Shown here one piece after another: positions 52,300-63,271 of a DNA stretch of 64,000 nt. The notes under the pieces were generated by a model, which saw nothing but the letters and a program-made list of their open reading frames with translations, did no database searches and was not told where the DNA came from. This stretch comes from Symbiodinium natans. Taxonomy: Eukaryota; Sar; Dinophyceae; Suessiales; Symbiodiniaceae. The stretch covers positions 171,512 to 235,511 of the forward strand of contig CAJNDS010001147.1 of the NCBI GenBank assembly GCA_905221605.1, in the 5' to 3' direction. A program made the position numbers and the translations under genes. The first letter of the stretch is position 1; each line of letters begins with the position of its first letter.

Positions 52300-53684
52300 G
52301 CTGCGTTGAGAAATTTCAAAACACAAAACATTTGACTCTGTGTGTTGCTGAGGCTCAGGCGCACGAGGCCCACGCCAAATCTGACACTTTCACAGCCTTC
52401 TTGATTTTCACACCAGCTGATGCCAGGGTGCGATCGATCAACGTACGCAAATTCCACACCTGCACGGGACACAAAGAATGCTCAGCACTATCTTTCGAAC
52501 AAATAAACCCTAAACCCTAAACCCTAACCCCTAGGCCCCAAGCCCTAAGCCCTAAACCCGAAGCCCAAAGCCCTACTAAAGCCCCAAAGCCCTAAACCCT
52601 AAACCCTCGTTGCTGGCCTCTTTGTCGACGGGTTCACCGTCAGCATCATTGACCGGGAGGGCCAACAAGGCGTCGGACACGGTTCTCTTCAACTCCCATG
52701 CAACGGAGTCCTGCATTCTTCTGACGTTTGTCAGCGGTCCCCAGTTCTGGGGCATTTCATCCAGCGAGCTTGTCACTTGCATCAAAAGAATTTCCAGGTG
52801 ATAGGCCACTTCGGTCATCACGCCGTACATGCCGCTGTTCAGCTCTTCACGCAGCTGCAGGGGGTGTTGAGCGTCCCAAACGAAAGCCAGATACTCATGC
52901 AGGAGGACCGGGCCACGGCCCGTTCTATGGCAAACCCACGGCTTCGTCAAGTTTGTGAAATCCGCAGCCCACAAAGAACCAACATTGTCCCTGAGCAGGG
53001 CAGGCAGGGCAACACCCTGACTGTCAGCTTACCCTGGAAACCCTTCAAATCCCTAGCCTGCCTGTAGAAATCCGTTGTCCACAACGAGCTGCCTGAAAAT
53101 AGGTACTGGCCATTGCTGTCCACGCTGCAGGTGACAAGCGTCCATTCGTCATCACCATGTCGTTGAAACCAGAACTCAAACTCTGGACGCACCTCGGCCA
53201 GCTTGCGCAACAAATCCTTGAAGCATTGCACGGCGTAGGCCCTGTCTGCTGGTGATCTGCGGCTGCTAGAAGCAGCAAACAGCATATAAGAGATCACCAT
53301 GCTGGTGGTGAGGGTGCATTCAACAAAGAATGTTGAGACGCGCTGGCTATTTCTCCAAACTTTTTGTGATTTTTTCTTGCGTCGTTTGCTTGAGGCTTCT
53401 TGGACGACCTCGCCCGGCCAGAGCCGCATGTGCATCTCCTGCACCGAGGGCCTGGTCTCAACACACCGTTCTCTGGCTTTGTCGGGGTTTTTCGTTCGCA
53501 GGATCCACAAGGCTACAGTGTACTCTTGCCAAAAGCTCTGCGAGCTCGGATCCTGGCTCACATGCACGATGATCTCCGCCCCACTTACTTTGAACAATCT
53601 GGTGTGCAATTTGCTTGGGTCCAGCGATGCCACTTCGTGTTCACTTGCATCACTCCCATCATCCAAAGGCACCACAGCTGCCAT
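52300..53684 (-). CDS. Multi-exon gene of unknown function (gene 1)
   Basis: The minus-strand frame opens MAAVVPLDDGSDASEHEVAS and continues in a roughly 650-nt block with a basic patch (SSKRRKKKSQK) and VRPEFEFWFQRHGDDEWTLV. A short intron of about 40 nt follows near 52991-53032 (GTAAGC to CTCAG, both ends in CAGGG). Next is an exon including TEVAYHLEILLMQVTSSLDE (to about 52600), then, after degenerate telomeric text, a possible exon VWNLRTLIDRTLASAGVKIK (52461 downward). Some sub-joins are unresolved. No family recognised. Confidence 0.45.
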
Positions 53685-54071
53685 CAGGATTCGAGATTTG
53701 CTGGTGAGCTACCACAAGATACACGTATTGAGGTGCTGGTCCTGTTTTTCAACAAAGTATGGCTTACAGTAAATAGAGCTTATTTCGGGTCCACGGACTC
53801 AACAACTACGACGCTTATTTTGGTGTGTTTGGACTGCATGTCACGTGTCCCTGAGTGCTGCTTTGAGCACCCATCTCGTGGCCCCGAATTCGCGGAGCCA
53901 GGCAGCTTCAGCCCCTGTTTCTCAAAATAAGCCTTATTTAGGGCTTATTTGGGGCTGGCTAAAGAACCCCAAGAATAAGCACTATTTAGTATCTATTTTC
54001 GGTGCACCAAAATAGATCTTAAATAAGGCTTATTTCTGGCTTCTTTTTTGTCTTGCACCTGCAGACGCTCC

Positions 54072-54123
54072 TATTTGGCGGGGGGGGGGGGGAGTAGGGG
54101 GGGGGGGGGTGTAAGATCCTATG
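54072..54123 (-). repeat. Inner inverted module, right copy
   Basis: CTATTTGGC, a G run, AGTA, a second G run and TGTAAGATCCTATG; the reverse complement of 39780-39828. Confidence 0.8.
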
Positions 54124-54129
54124 ATTATT

Positions 54130-54640
54130 GCATGTTATTGAATGCTATTTTCAAAATTCTTGTATACTCTTGAATTTTCTTTGTATATTATTGCAGATTA
54201 TTCTATATTATATTATTGTATATTCTTGTATATTCTTGTATATTCTTGTATATTCTTGTATATTATTGTATACTATTGTCGTCTACTATTGTATATTATT
54301 GTAGTTTTCGTACACTATTATATATCGTTGTATGTCATTGTGTTTTTGTGTTTTCTATATAGCTGTACATTTTTTGTATATTTTTGAAAAATTGTATGAT
54401 ATTGTATATTTTTGTATACTTTTGTATAGTATTGTATATTGTTGTCTATTATTGAGTATTCTTGTCAATTACTGAAGATTATTGTAAGTTACTCTTTTTT
54501 ACGTGTATATTGCTGCATATTCTTGTACATATTTGTATATTGTTGTATTTTTTGTGCATTATTGTATATTATTGCATCTTTTTGTAATACATTCTTGTAT
54601 ACCATTGCATCTTGTTGTGCCTTCATGTTTTTTTGCAAAA
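54130..54640 (+). repeat. TTGTATATT-type AT-rich tandem tract
   Basis: Degenerate 10-bp units (CTTGTATATT, ATTGTATATT). It is in the same orientation as the shorter tract at 39600-39775, so it is not part of the inverted symmetry. Confidence 0.85.
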
Positions 54641-54925
54641 AGTGCTCGCATCATGGGATTGGAAGGATTCATGTGCTTTGAAGCAAGCTTGCCCGGACTA
54701 AGAAAACAGCGCCGGGGGGGGGGTTGGGGGGGGCAGCCCCCCCCCCAATGCTCGCATCATTGGTTTGGAAAAGATATTCATACGCTGCTTGCCCGGCTTT
54801 AAACAACAGCGGGGGGTTTGAAGGGGGGGCGCAGACCCCCCCCCATTTGCAAACACAATGCTCGCATCATGGGTTTGGAAGGGGTTCATACGCGTTGAAG
54901 AAGCTTGCCCGGCGCCAAACAAACA
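54640..54925 (+). repeat. Three diverged copies of an approximately 100-bp unit
   Basis: Each copy contains GCTCGCATCATGGGTTTGGA, then TTCATACGC-like text, CTTGCCCGGC and a G-rich stretch. Confidence 0.8.
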
Positions 54926-55189
54926 AGAAATATGTATTGTGTATTATGAATTCTACATCAAATAGCAGTAAATATAATATATATATATATATATATATAC
55001 ATATATGCTTTGTTATTTCGATTTTATTATATTTTTTGATACAAAGGTATGCTATACGATATTGTGTTCTATTCTACTCTATGCCACTACAATATGTTGC
55101 TGTACTTTGTTTTAATATATACACACATATATATTATAACATATGATGTTATGTTATGGGTTCCTACATATCCTTTCCTGTCCTTTCAT

Positions 55190-55375
55190 TTCCTTTCCTT
55201 CCCTTCCTTCCTTCCTTGCTTCCTTGCTTCCTTGCTTGCTTGCTTGCTTGCTTCCCTCCTTCCTTCCTTCCTTCCTTCCTTCCTTCCTTCCTGCCTTCCT
55301 TCCTTCCTTCCTTCCGTCCTTCCGCCCTTCCGCCCTTCCTTCCCTCCCTCCCTCCTTTCCTCCCTCCCCTTCCCT
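55190..55375 (+). repeat. (CCTT)n microsatellite
   Basis: CCTT tetramers with GCTT interruptions; overlapping Leu/Pro/Ser ORFs are artefacts. Confidence 0.95.
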
Positions 55376-55384
55376 CTCTCCGTC

Positions 55385-55530
55385 GGAAGAACAGAATATT
55401 TATTTCTTGATCCTAAATAAATTATTTTTTGATCCTAAATAAATTTTTTCTTGATCCTAAATAAATATTTTTTGATCCGCATCCCCCTATAATCCCCTGG
55501 TAAGGACTGCTAGTTAAAGGGGGAACATCC
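55385..55530 (-). repeat. Right terminal inverted repeat
   Basis: Four GATC(C)TAAATAAATT-type units, then ATCCCCCTATAATCCCCTGG, TAAGGACTGCTAGTTAAAGG and GGGAACATCC; the inverted counterpart of 39084-39243. Confidence 0.7.
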
Positions 55531-55709
55531 AAGCCACAACAAAAAACCAACCTCTCTCAACACTTGAGCGGGCTTAGGTGAGCAAAGGGAGAGCAGACCT
55601 GATGTGCTGATCCCCTAAACCCTAAACCCTAAACCCTAAACCCTTGTTAGTATAACGGGAAAACAGCCCAACCTGAACCCCCCAATGCCCAAACCCAACT
55701 CTCAGCCTG

Positions 55710-55762
55710 TGCTCCGCCGGCACCTTTGGCCGGCTGCTTCTGCTCCTCCTCCTGCGCTGTTC
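55710..55762 (-). CDS. Exon-like island
   Basis: The minus-strand frame AQEEEQKQPAKGAGGAQAE is open. It is the first island outside the right end of the 16-kb element. Confidence 0.4.
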
Positions 55763-56004
55763 AGGGTTTGGGGTTTGGGGTTTAGGGTTTAGGGTTTAGG
55801 GTTTAGGGTTTAGGGTTTAGAGTTTAGGGGTAGGCCCCCAAAGCCCGGTCAAAGCGGCATCTTTGTAAGAGCTACTTGAAGAAGAGAACCAACTATCATG
55901 CCAGTGCACTTTAGACCCCAGACAGTGAGAGACCATATGTGAGCCCAGGCGTCCAAAATCGATATACGGTACTGTACCCTACCGCGCGAAGGACTTGGAG
56001 TAGG

Positions 56005-56160
56005 GTTTAGGGTTTAGTAGGTTTAGTAGGTTTAGTAGGTTTAGTAGGTTTAGTAGGTTTAGTAGGTTTAGTAGGTTTAGTAGGTTTAGTAGGTTTAGTA
56101 GGTTTAGTAGGTTTAGTAGGTTTAGTAGGTTTAGCAGGTTTAGTAGGTTTAGGGTTTAGG
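56005..56160 (+). repeat. Telomere-derived 9-mer array (TTTAGTAGG)n
   Basis: About 15 consecutive TTTAGTAGG nonamers between canonical TTTAGGG units. The minus-strand Lys-Pro-Thr ORF is an artefact. Confidence 0.95.
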
Positions 56161-56506
56161 GCAAAAATTGAGACTCCGATGCCGAAACTTGCCCTCCTGG
56201 CTCGTTCGACGCCCTCCACCGTCAAACCCTAATGCACCAATTCGGGTGCTTCAACAAAAGTATCTGCCAGGTGGGCCTCCGATACAGGAGGGTTGAGGTC
56301 AACAAATGATCGGACCCTGTCATCAATTTGACGTTTTCTTGGACGTTCACGGGTGTGTTGAACTGGGGTTGCAAACTTCGTTGAGGCTGCTGACAACCCG
56401 ACCTAAAACCACTCGTGAACCTCCAACCTTGCGCTTAGGCAGGGTAGCAGGATTCAGTATCCCTAGAGCCACTCCGAGAATCTCTTGAGAGGCTTTTGGG
56501 CGGGCT

Positions 56507-56637
56507 TAGGGTTTAGGGGTTAGGGTTTAGGGGTTAGGGTTTAGGGTTTAGGGTTTAGGGTTTAGGGTTTAGGGTTTAGGGTTTAGGGTTTAGGGTTTAG
56601 GGTTTAGGGTTTAGGGTTTAGGGTTTAGGGTTTAGGG
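56507..56637 (+). repeat. Interstitial telomeric array
   Basis: About 18 heptamers. Confidence 0.95.
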
Positions 56638-56692
56638 AGCCTCTTCCAGCCGCCGCTTCTGCTGCGAGAGACCATCGAACCTCGCAGCACCT
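56638..56692 (-). CDS. Exon-like island, coiled coil
   Basis: The minus-strand frame ARFDGLSQQKRRLEEA abuts the telomeric array. Confidence 0.45.
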
Positions 56693-57085
56693 AAGAAAAC
56701 CTGAGCCCGAAGCCCTAAACCCTAAATCCTAAATCCTAAACCCTAAGCCCTAAACTAAACCCTAAATCCTAAACCCTAAGCCCTAAACCCTAAGCCCTGA
56801 GCCCTAAACGGCCCTAAACTTACAAGCCCTATGGCCACGAGCCTCAAGAAGAGCCTACACCAACCACCCCAACACTGAAGACTCCAAACGTAGGGTATAC
56901 TCCTTACCGTCTTGCCGCAGCAATCTCCAGCAGGGGTTATCGTCGGGATCCTAGTTGCTGAGTTCATAAGCCCCCTCCTGAACCCTCCAACCCCTGAACC
57001 TAAACCCTAAACCCTAAACCCTAAACCCCTAACCCTAAACCCTAAACCCTAAACCCTAAACCCTCGACCCCTAAACCCCATGAAG

Positions 57086-57120
57086 TGCCGAGGCGCTGAG
57101 CTTTCAGCTCCCACACCTGG
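57086..57120 (-). CDS. Short exon-like island
   Basis: Minus strand CGCCAG|G acceptor, then VWELKAQRLGT. Very short, but in line with the neighbouring coiled-coil islands. A plus-strand reading is also open. Confidence 0.3.
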
Positions 57121-57139
57121 CGAAGATGAAAGGGGGCCA

Positions 57140-57270
57140 AGGCGGTTTAGGGTTTAGGGTTTAGGGTTTAGGGTTTAGGGTTTAGGGTTTAGGGTTTAGG
57201 GTTTAGGGTTTTCGGTTTAGGGTTTAGGGTTTAGGGTTTAGGGTTCAGGCTTTAGGGTTTAGGTTTTAGG
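57140..57270 (+). repeat. Interstitial telomeric array
   Basis: About 15 heptamers, degenerate at the right. Confidence 0.9.
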
Positions 57271-57800
57271 AGAGTTAGGGGAGTTAGGGTGCAGGGTTTA
57301 GGGTTTAGGGGAGCTAAGGTTTAGGGCAGTGTATTCGGTTCAGGGTTTAGGTCAAGTTTGGGTGCTTCTGGCGGGACGTGGGCATCAGGCTTGGGAGACA
57401 CTGAACCTCCATCCTTACGGGACTCCTTCGCGAGCAGCACTTGCTGGAAGGTCCATGAGTAAGTTCTCAACATTCGGGCCCGTTTCTGCCCTCAACTGCC
57501 ACATGCAGCATTGTTGGGAACCCTAAACCCTAAACCCAAATCCCAAAACCCCAAAACCCCGAAACCCTAAACCCTAACCGGCCCAACCCCACTTCTACCC
57601 AACTGCCTGCGTAATAGGCCTTGGGCCCCAAAGACCTTCGATCCCGATCTTCAAGCTTTTTCAGCTGTCTCAAGCAGCCAAGGGCTTGGGGTTTGAAGGA
57701 TTAAAGGGCTTTAGGGCTTTGAGGTTGAGAGTTTAAGGGTTTAAGGGTTTTAGGGCTTTAAGGTTAAGGGTTTAGGGTTTTAGGGTTTATAAAGAATACA

Positions 57801-57872
57801 TGCCAGACGGTCCAGCTTCTCTTTACTCTTCTTCTGCTGCTCCATGTGATTCTTCAAGTCCTTCTCCTTCTC
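57801..57872 (-). CDS. Exon-like island, lysine-rich coiled coil
   Basis: The minus-strand frame EKEKDLKNHMEQQKKSK then EKLDRLA follows a CCTGAG acceptor-like site. Strong helical bias. Confidence 0.5.
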
Positions 57873-58024
57873 AGGTACACTTGAGGCTCTGCTTTACACC
57901 CCCAAGTCCCCCAAACCGAAGCATCACACACGCAACTTCGCAAACGGATTGCAGACTGCCATCTGCACAACCCTAAACCCTAAACCCTAAACCCTAAAGC
58001 CTAAACCCTAAACCCTCAACCCTA

Positions 58025-58078
58025 ATGATTCTCGACGGCGCGCTGCAAGCTCCCCGCTGCACTTGCTCTGCTCAGTAC
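58025..58078 (-). CDS. Exon-like island
   Basis: The minus-strand frame EQSKCSGELAARRRE follows TACTGAG. Confidence 0.35.
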
Positions 58079-58334
58079 CCCTTTGAAGGGTTTAGGGTTC
58101 AGGGTTGCTTTGAGGCCCCAAGACCTGCTTTAACGAACGCATTTTCGGGCCTCTCCTTGTGAACTAAGGCGCTTTCCTTCGTGAAGTGTACTGGGCCACC
58201 TGGCTACTTCCGAGTAGCAGGCCTCCAGCGCTAGCAGCTAGCAAGGGGGGCTCGGGTTAGGGTTTAGGGCTTAGGGTTTAAGGCTTAGGGTTTCGAGTTT
58301 AGGGTTTTTTAGGTTTAGGGTTTTGCTCCTACTT

Positions 58335-58432
58335 TTCGAAACTCCTGCAAGAGAAAATGCAGGTCCATGCGCGTCCTCCAGCGGGGTGATGAGCACTTGG
58401 GACGCCGCCTGCGCCGCCTTGAACGCAAATCT
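58335..58432 (-). CDS. Exon-like island
   Basis: The minus-strand frame FKAAQAASQVLITPLEDAHG then PAFSLAGVSKS is open, with a possible GTAGGA donor. Confidence 0.45.
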
Positions 58433-58649
58433 TAAAACTCTAAACCTCTTCACTGCTTAGGGTTTAGGGTTTAGGATTTAGGGCTTAAGGACAATAAGCA
58501 GGGAACCTCAACCCCTACATAGGCTGAGAGAGCTTGGGCTGTTTGGTTTTTTTGTTGAGGGGCTTCCAGCATTTGGGGGGAAATCGAGCCCCAAAACTCT
58601 GGACCCTGAGCCCTAAACCCGAAACTCTGGACCCTGGCCCCCTACACCC

Positions 58650-58785
58650 GAAGTTAGGGTTTAGGGTTTAGGCTTTAGGGTTTAGGGTTTGGGGTTTAGG
58701 GTTTAGGGTTTAGGGTTTAGGGTTTAGGGTTTAGGGTTTAGGGATTAGGGATTAGGGATTAGGGTTTAGGGTTTAGGGTTTCTGG
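58650..58785 (+). repeat. Interstitial telomeric array
   Basis: TTTAGGG with three ATTAGGG units. Confidence 0.9.
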
Positions 58786-59047
58786 ACCCTGGACCCGGAA
58801 CCCGAAGCCCAAGCCCCATCCACGAAGTGTCGAAGCCTGGTAACCCAGCATCGATAGTATGAGCTCCTTTCAAAGCCTGAACCCTAGAACACTAAACCAC
58901 GAAACCCTACAAACCCTATAAACCCGACAAACCCTATAAACCCGAGAAACCCTATAAACCCTACAAACCCTATAAACCCGAGAAACCCTATAAACCCGAA
59001 AAACCCTCGGATCTTCTTTCCGGGTTCAATGCCCTACGGTACCAGAG

Positions 59048-59151
59048 TACTTGGAGATTCAGGGTGGTTATAACCTCAATTCTAGCTGTACTAAAAAGCG
59101 CCCAAGGTGGACTTATAATTGGGGCTACAAGTACCCACGAACCTCCAAGTA
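59048..59151. mobile_element. MITE-like element, family A (104 bp)
   Basis: Inverted ends TACTTGGAGATTCAGGGT and, reversed, TACTTGGAGGTTCGTGGGTA. Related to the copy at 410-490 but with a different interior. Confidence 0.6.
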
Positions 59152-59154
59152 GGG

Positions 59155-59407
59155 TTTCGGGTTTCGGGTTTCGGGTTTAGGGTTTAGGGTTTAGGGTTTA
59201 GGGTTTAGGGTTTAGGGTTTAGGGTTTAGGGTTTAGGGTTTAGGGTTTAGGGTTTAGGGTTTAGGGTTTAGGGTTTAGGGTTTAGGGTTTAGGGTTTAGG
59301 GTTTAGGGTTTAGGGTTTAGGGTTTAGGGTTTAGGGTTTAGGGTTTAGGGTTTAGGGTTTAGGGTTTAGGGTTTAGGGTTTAGGGTTTAGGGTTTAGGGT
59401 TTAGGGT
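59155..59407 (+). repeat. Long interstitial telomeric array
   Basis: About 35 heptamers, preceded by TTTCGGG units. Confidence 0.95.
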
Positions 59408-59424
59408 CGCCCCCGAAGCCTCAA

Positions 59425-59500
59425 AGCCCTCTTCAGTTCTTCCGAGCCGCCTCCACCAGCTCAGGTAGCCTCTCCGCATCCACAGGCACGGGCGCCTTGC
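59425..59500 (-). CDS. Exon-like island
   Basis: Minus strand CCCTAAG acceptor-like site from the telomeric repeat, then KAPVPVDAERLPELVEAARK. The frame meets TGA soon after, so either this is a terminal exon or the donor lies before it. Confidence 0.4.
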
Positions 59501-59608
59501 TTAGGGTTTAGGGTTTAGGGTTTAGGGTTTAGGGCTTAGGGCTTAGGGTTTAGGGTTTAGGGTTTAGGGTTTAGGGTTTAGGGTTTAGGGTTTAGGGTTT
59601 AGGGTTTA
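59501..59608 (+). repeat. Interstitial telomeric array
   Basis: About 15 heptamers. Confidence 0.95.
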
Positions 59609-60099
59609 GCTCCGGAGGCTGCAGTCCGGCCTCCCTCGCGTCAAAAACGCATGATGGTCTTGGTGCCCTGCGCCTCTCAACCCTAAACCCTCCAAGCCGT
59701 GTAGCCGCCCCAAGCCGTGTAGCCGCCCCAAGGGCTCCAAAAACATCTCAAAACCTCCAAAGCCCCAAAAGGTTGAATTCTGCGAGAAGCAAAAAGACAA
59801 TTTCAACCCGCCCCCCGAAACCAAAGGCACTCTACCCTCTGGAGCCCGATGCCCCATAGCTTCTAGGAGCAAACCTTAAACTCTTCTTCTGAATTTTCCA
59901 GGCTCTAAGCCCCGAAATTCTAAACCCCAAACCCCAAACCCTAAACCCTAAACCTTACTTGACGCGTGGTGGGCTCTCGTAAGGCTCGGAAGCACACCGG
60001 CAAACGCCCTGAGGCCGACACCAGGCTTTCGTAGGCGAGCCCTCGGCTTTCCCCTACTGGTTCCGAAGGGTTTAGGGTTCAGGGTTCAGGGCTTAGGGT

Positions 60100-61440
60100 T
60101 TAGTGTGTACAGACCCAGGAATGAAAAGCGTTTCCTTTTTATGAAGGGAACCTATCCCTCAGGTTTACGGGGTTACGGGTTGAGGGCTTTGGGGTTTAGG
60201 GTTGATCCGGGCAGCATGCCAGCATCCTTCCTTGCATCGCGCGCGCGCGCGCGTGCGCGCACGCGCGCGAAGTGGCGATGCGAAACGACGATAGCGTAAA
60301 ACTGTTACTGGACCCAACCATTAGACAGCTGGAAAGCTGGATCCCCTCCAGGCTTACCAAGTAGGCTTCGGTGGGTCATGACTATGGGAGCCTATGCCAA
60401 CGCATGCCAATTGGGGGGAAAGGGGCCCAGGGGCCCACGCAACCGGGTGCCCTTTTGGTTTAAGGATTGTCGCACTTCCGGGGAATACCAACATATGGGC
60501 GGTTGTCAGAACTATGGTCCTTCTTTGGATCCCGATTATAATACGGCACCTAATATTTTAGGGTACCCCAAAAGAGATTATAATTTTGACAGAAAACCCA
60601 TATAGTCTTGCTTCATCAAAAAACTATTTTGGGTAGTCTATGACACGACTATGCAGGGATTACCAGTGAAGAAACAATGTGCTTCTTACTTGAAGGTTCG
60701 CCGGTACTTGTAAGTGGGGTTACAAGTCCCCTAATCAGGTTGTAACCAGAGTTTCCCTGCCCATAACCCTACCTTTAAGTATTCATGAACCAAATAAGGT
60801 TCGTTCCTGTATCACGGCCCCTCTGGCCGTCTTTGTTGCACACCACGGGACGCGTGTCTTGGAGGTTCTGCGCGTAGCTCGTGAAAAGCCTTGGGCCGGC
60901 TACCGTCCACCCGAAACCAAACTGTAAACCCGGCCCTAAACGCGAAACTTAAACCCCAAACCCTAAACCCTAACAGTTCGGGAATGCTGAGCCGTGACCC
61001 TGAATCCGTATTTTGCAGGGTTTAGGGTTTGGGGCTTAGGGTTTTGGAGTTTAGGGCTGAGGGCTTGGGGGACCAACAAACTTGCAAAATCAGGGCCTCT
61101 TTTATTCCGCATCAAGAAAGCCAACCCCGAAGCTCCCAGGAACCCAAAGCCTAAGCCGCCCAACAACCCCTCTGCTCTCTCGCCTCCTTATGACGAGCCT
61201 AGACTCCCAGACCCTAAGCCCGAAACCCTCAACCCTAAACCCCAAGCAACTGTTGCGTCCACTTTGCCTGCCTGGGAGAAATATCGGCCCCAGCCCCATC
61301 TTGGTTGTCAGTGGTTCTTGTCTGTCCAGACAACACACTGAATCTTCACCACAACAACATGGAACCGCTACAGTACGTTCCTAACAAAAGAACAAAGTGG
61401 CAATGTTGCGCAACAGTTTGAGTCTATCTTTTTTCACTGC
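60100..61440. other. Unassigned stretch with a Z-DNA-prone tract
   Basis: 60237-60269 is a nearly perfect alternating GC/GCA tract. The rest has scattered telomeric fragments and no supported gene, apart from probable 3' sequence of the gene ending at 61447. Confidence 0.45.
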
Positions 61441-61446
61441 TGATCA

Positions 61447-62834
61447 TTACCAGCTGAAGCTGCTTGTGGACAACAGATCAACATAAATGCAAGAAGGCCA
61501 AGCCTTCACACACATCACTAGTTCTTCCCTTCGTTGTGCACGATCAATACCGTTCAGCCGCTCAAAGGAGGACTGTCCGCTCATTCCAGGAACTTCGGTC
61601 AGGAGGGCGCAGTTGGCAAAGACCAATATTGCTCTGCAGGGGTTGGGGATCTATCCAAGGTCAGAGACTCAAAGTCAGGCACTGGTTGCCTCAAAAGCCG
61701 CGGTGGTCAAGAGGATGCTGACGTAAGGCGATGGAGTTATAAAGGTGACCAATCTGGTGGGTCACCGAGCTGCAGTCTGAGGCTGGAGCCAGCTGGCCAC
61801 AAGGTCAGGTATACTCACTTGCCTCAAGCCGCAGTTGGCAAAGGCACGATCGCCGATGTTGATCACCGAGTCGGGGATGGCCACTTGCGTCAGAGAAGTG
61901 CAGTTTTCAAAGGCAAATGCCTCAATGCTTCTCAGGGAGCTCGGAATATCAACCTGTGTCAGGGAGCTGCAGTTGGCGAAGGCCCGTTGCCCAATGACCG
62001 TCACAAGGTTCGGGATTTTTACGTGCGTCAGGGAGCTGCAGCCGTAGAAGGTCTCGGCTGCAAGGCTGCGCAAGGAGTGGGGGATCTCCACTTGCGCCAG
62101 CGAGCTGCAGCTGTGAAAGGCTCCCCTGCCAATGCCCGTCACAGAGCTTGGGATCTCTACTTCTCGCAGGGAGCTGCAGCCAGCAAAGGCCCCGTCTCCA
62201 ATGCTGGCGACTGAGCATGGGATGCTGACTTGCGTGAGGGAACTGCAGTTGGCAAAAGCCTGCCCTTCAATGCGGATCACAGAGTTGGGGATTTCTACTT
62301 CCCTCAGGGCGCTGCAGCCAGAAAAGGCCCCTCTGCCTATGCTGGTCACTGCATCGTGAAACACGATCTTCAGCAATGCTGCGCAGTTGGAAAATGCCTC
62401 ATCCTCAATGCGTGTGACTTCTGCTGGGATCTGAACATACAGAGACCCATCCAGCTCCTCACCTGCCCAGCTTGCCAGTTCAACAAAAGGGTCGGACCAC
62501 ACCACCTTGGTAGCCCCGCAACCATGTTCTAAAAAGGGCACCCTTTTTGGGGGGTTGGACATTTTCGAAGGGAAACCATAACCCAAAAAAAAGTGTAAAG
62601 GGTACCACTGGGCTACCAAGCCACAGAAACTTCCTCCCCGTCTTCCAAACCTGCTTCCTTCACAGTCATCCTTGGCTCGAGCACCGTGACTCCTCGTACC
62701 AAAGTTGCTTGACGATCTTGAACGCCATCTCCTCGGCATTGTCGTGCCATCTCCTTCACAGTGGTCGTATCCGCCACAGAGACCACCCTCTCATCCCCAC
62801 TTGCGCTTGTGACCCGAAGGGTCTTTTGCGCCAT
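61447..62834 (-). CDS. Ubiquitin-like plus BspA-type leucine-rich-repeat protein
   Basis: Three exons, 62617-62834, 61823-62542 and 61447-61633, join in phase to 374 codons and a TAA stop. Introns are 74 nt (GT-AG) and 189 nt (GC-AG, donor GCAAGT). The start ATG lies 15 nt after a CTCTAG|G site that could receive a spliced leader. Residues 1-72 look like a ubiquitin-like fold (KTLRVTSASGDERVV, ending EAGLEDGEEVSVAW). The rest is about nine LRR_5/BspA-type repeats of about 23 residues with the pattern CSSLxxVxIPxSVxxIGxxAFxxC. Such repeats usually mediate protein binding. The last exon carries one degenerate repeat and a unique C-terminus. The combination fits a family common in Symbiodiniaceae. 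It is flanked by telomeric repeat. Confidence 0.85.
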
Positions 62835-62848
62835 GGCTCCGAGGGGTG

Positions 62849-62852
62849 CCTA
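62849..62852 (-). promoter_or_regulatory. Candidate trans-splice acceptor of the LRR gene
   Basis: CTAG followed by GCACC, 15 nt upstream of the ATG on the minus strand. Dinoflagellate mRNAs receive a spliced leader; here the site is inferred from sequence only. Confidence 0.35.
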
Positions 62853-63179
62853 GAGATTGCTTGACTCAACGAGCTTTGCTGAAAGCCTTCATCTTCAAAC
62901 CATCGGCATGATCTTCTGTCGAAGGACTACCTGTCAACTAAATTACAGCTTTAACTCTTTTTTCTACATGCATCCCCCCCTGCCCCTAAACCCTAAACCC
63001 TAAACCCGAGGGTAAGTAGCCCACGAGCTGCCCCCCCCTGCGGTCCCGAAAGCCCATGGCCAACCAAGCACGATACGGGCCTGAATATTAGAACAGGGTT
63101 TGGGGGTGGTTGTTATTCTCGCATAACTACAAAGGGACCATCAGGGAAAACGATTAGTATTTATTCTGACCCCTAAATT

Positions 63180-63270
63180 ACCTAACCCTAAACCCCAAAC
63201 CCTAAACCCTAAACCCTAAACCCTAAACCCTACACCTAGATGACCTAACCCTAAACCCTAAACCCCCAAA
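63180..63270 (-). repeat. Interstitial telomeric array
   Basis: CCCTAAA units with a GATGACCTAAC interruption. Confidence 0.9.
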
Positions 63271-63271
63271 A

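Larger units (their letters stand above)
39084..55530. mobile_element. Putative giant TIR element (16.4 kb) carrying several genes
   Basis: The outer ends are inverted copies: each begins GG(C)ATGTTC(T/C)CCCTT, continues CAGTCCTTA and AGGG(G)ATTAT, and then has GATCAARAAATAATTTATTT units. A second, inner pair of inverted modules (39780-39828 and 54072-54123; CATAGGATCTTACA plus two C runs) supports one structure. The interior has few telomeric repeats (44225-44400 and 52500-52610) and holds minus-strand genes, including a C5-DNA methyltransferase. No transposase, integrase or DNA polymerase was recognised, and no clear target-site duplication was found. Alternatively, two independent end-like MITEs could bracket an ordinary gene cluster. 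Confidence 0.55.

Noticed and set aside
54142-54681. Tyr/Ile/Leu-rich ORFs resembling membrane proteins
   Set aside because: Caused by the TTGTATATT tandem tract.
55049-55442. Leu/Pro/Ser-rich ORFs in three frames
   Set aside because: Direct translation of the CCTT microsatellite.
39084-55530. Maverick/Polinton identity of the 16-kb element
   Set aside because: No protein-primed DNA polymerase, retroviral-type integrase or capsid motif seen in the readable exons.
56007-56225. Lys-Pro-Thr repeat protein on the minus strand
   Set aside because: Translation of the TTTAGTAGG nonamer array, nothing beyond it.
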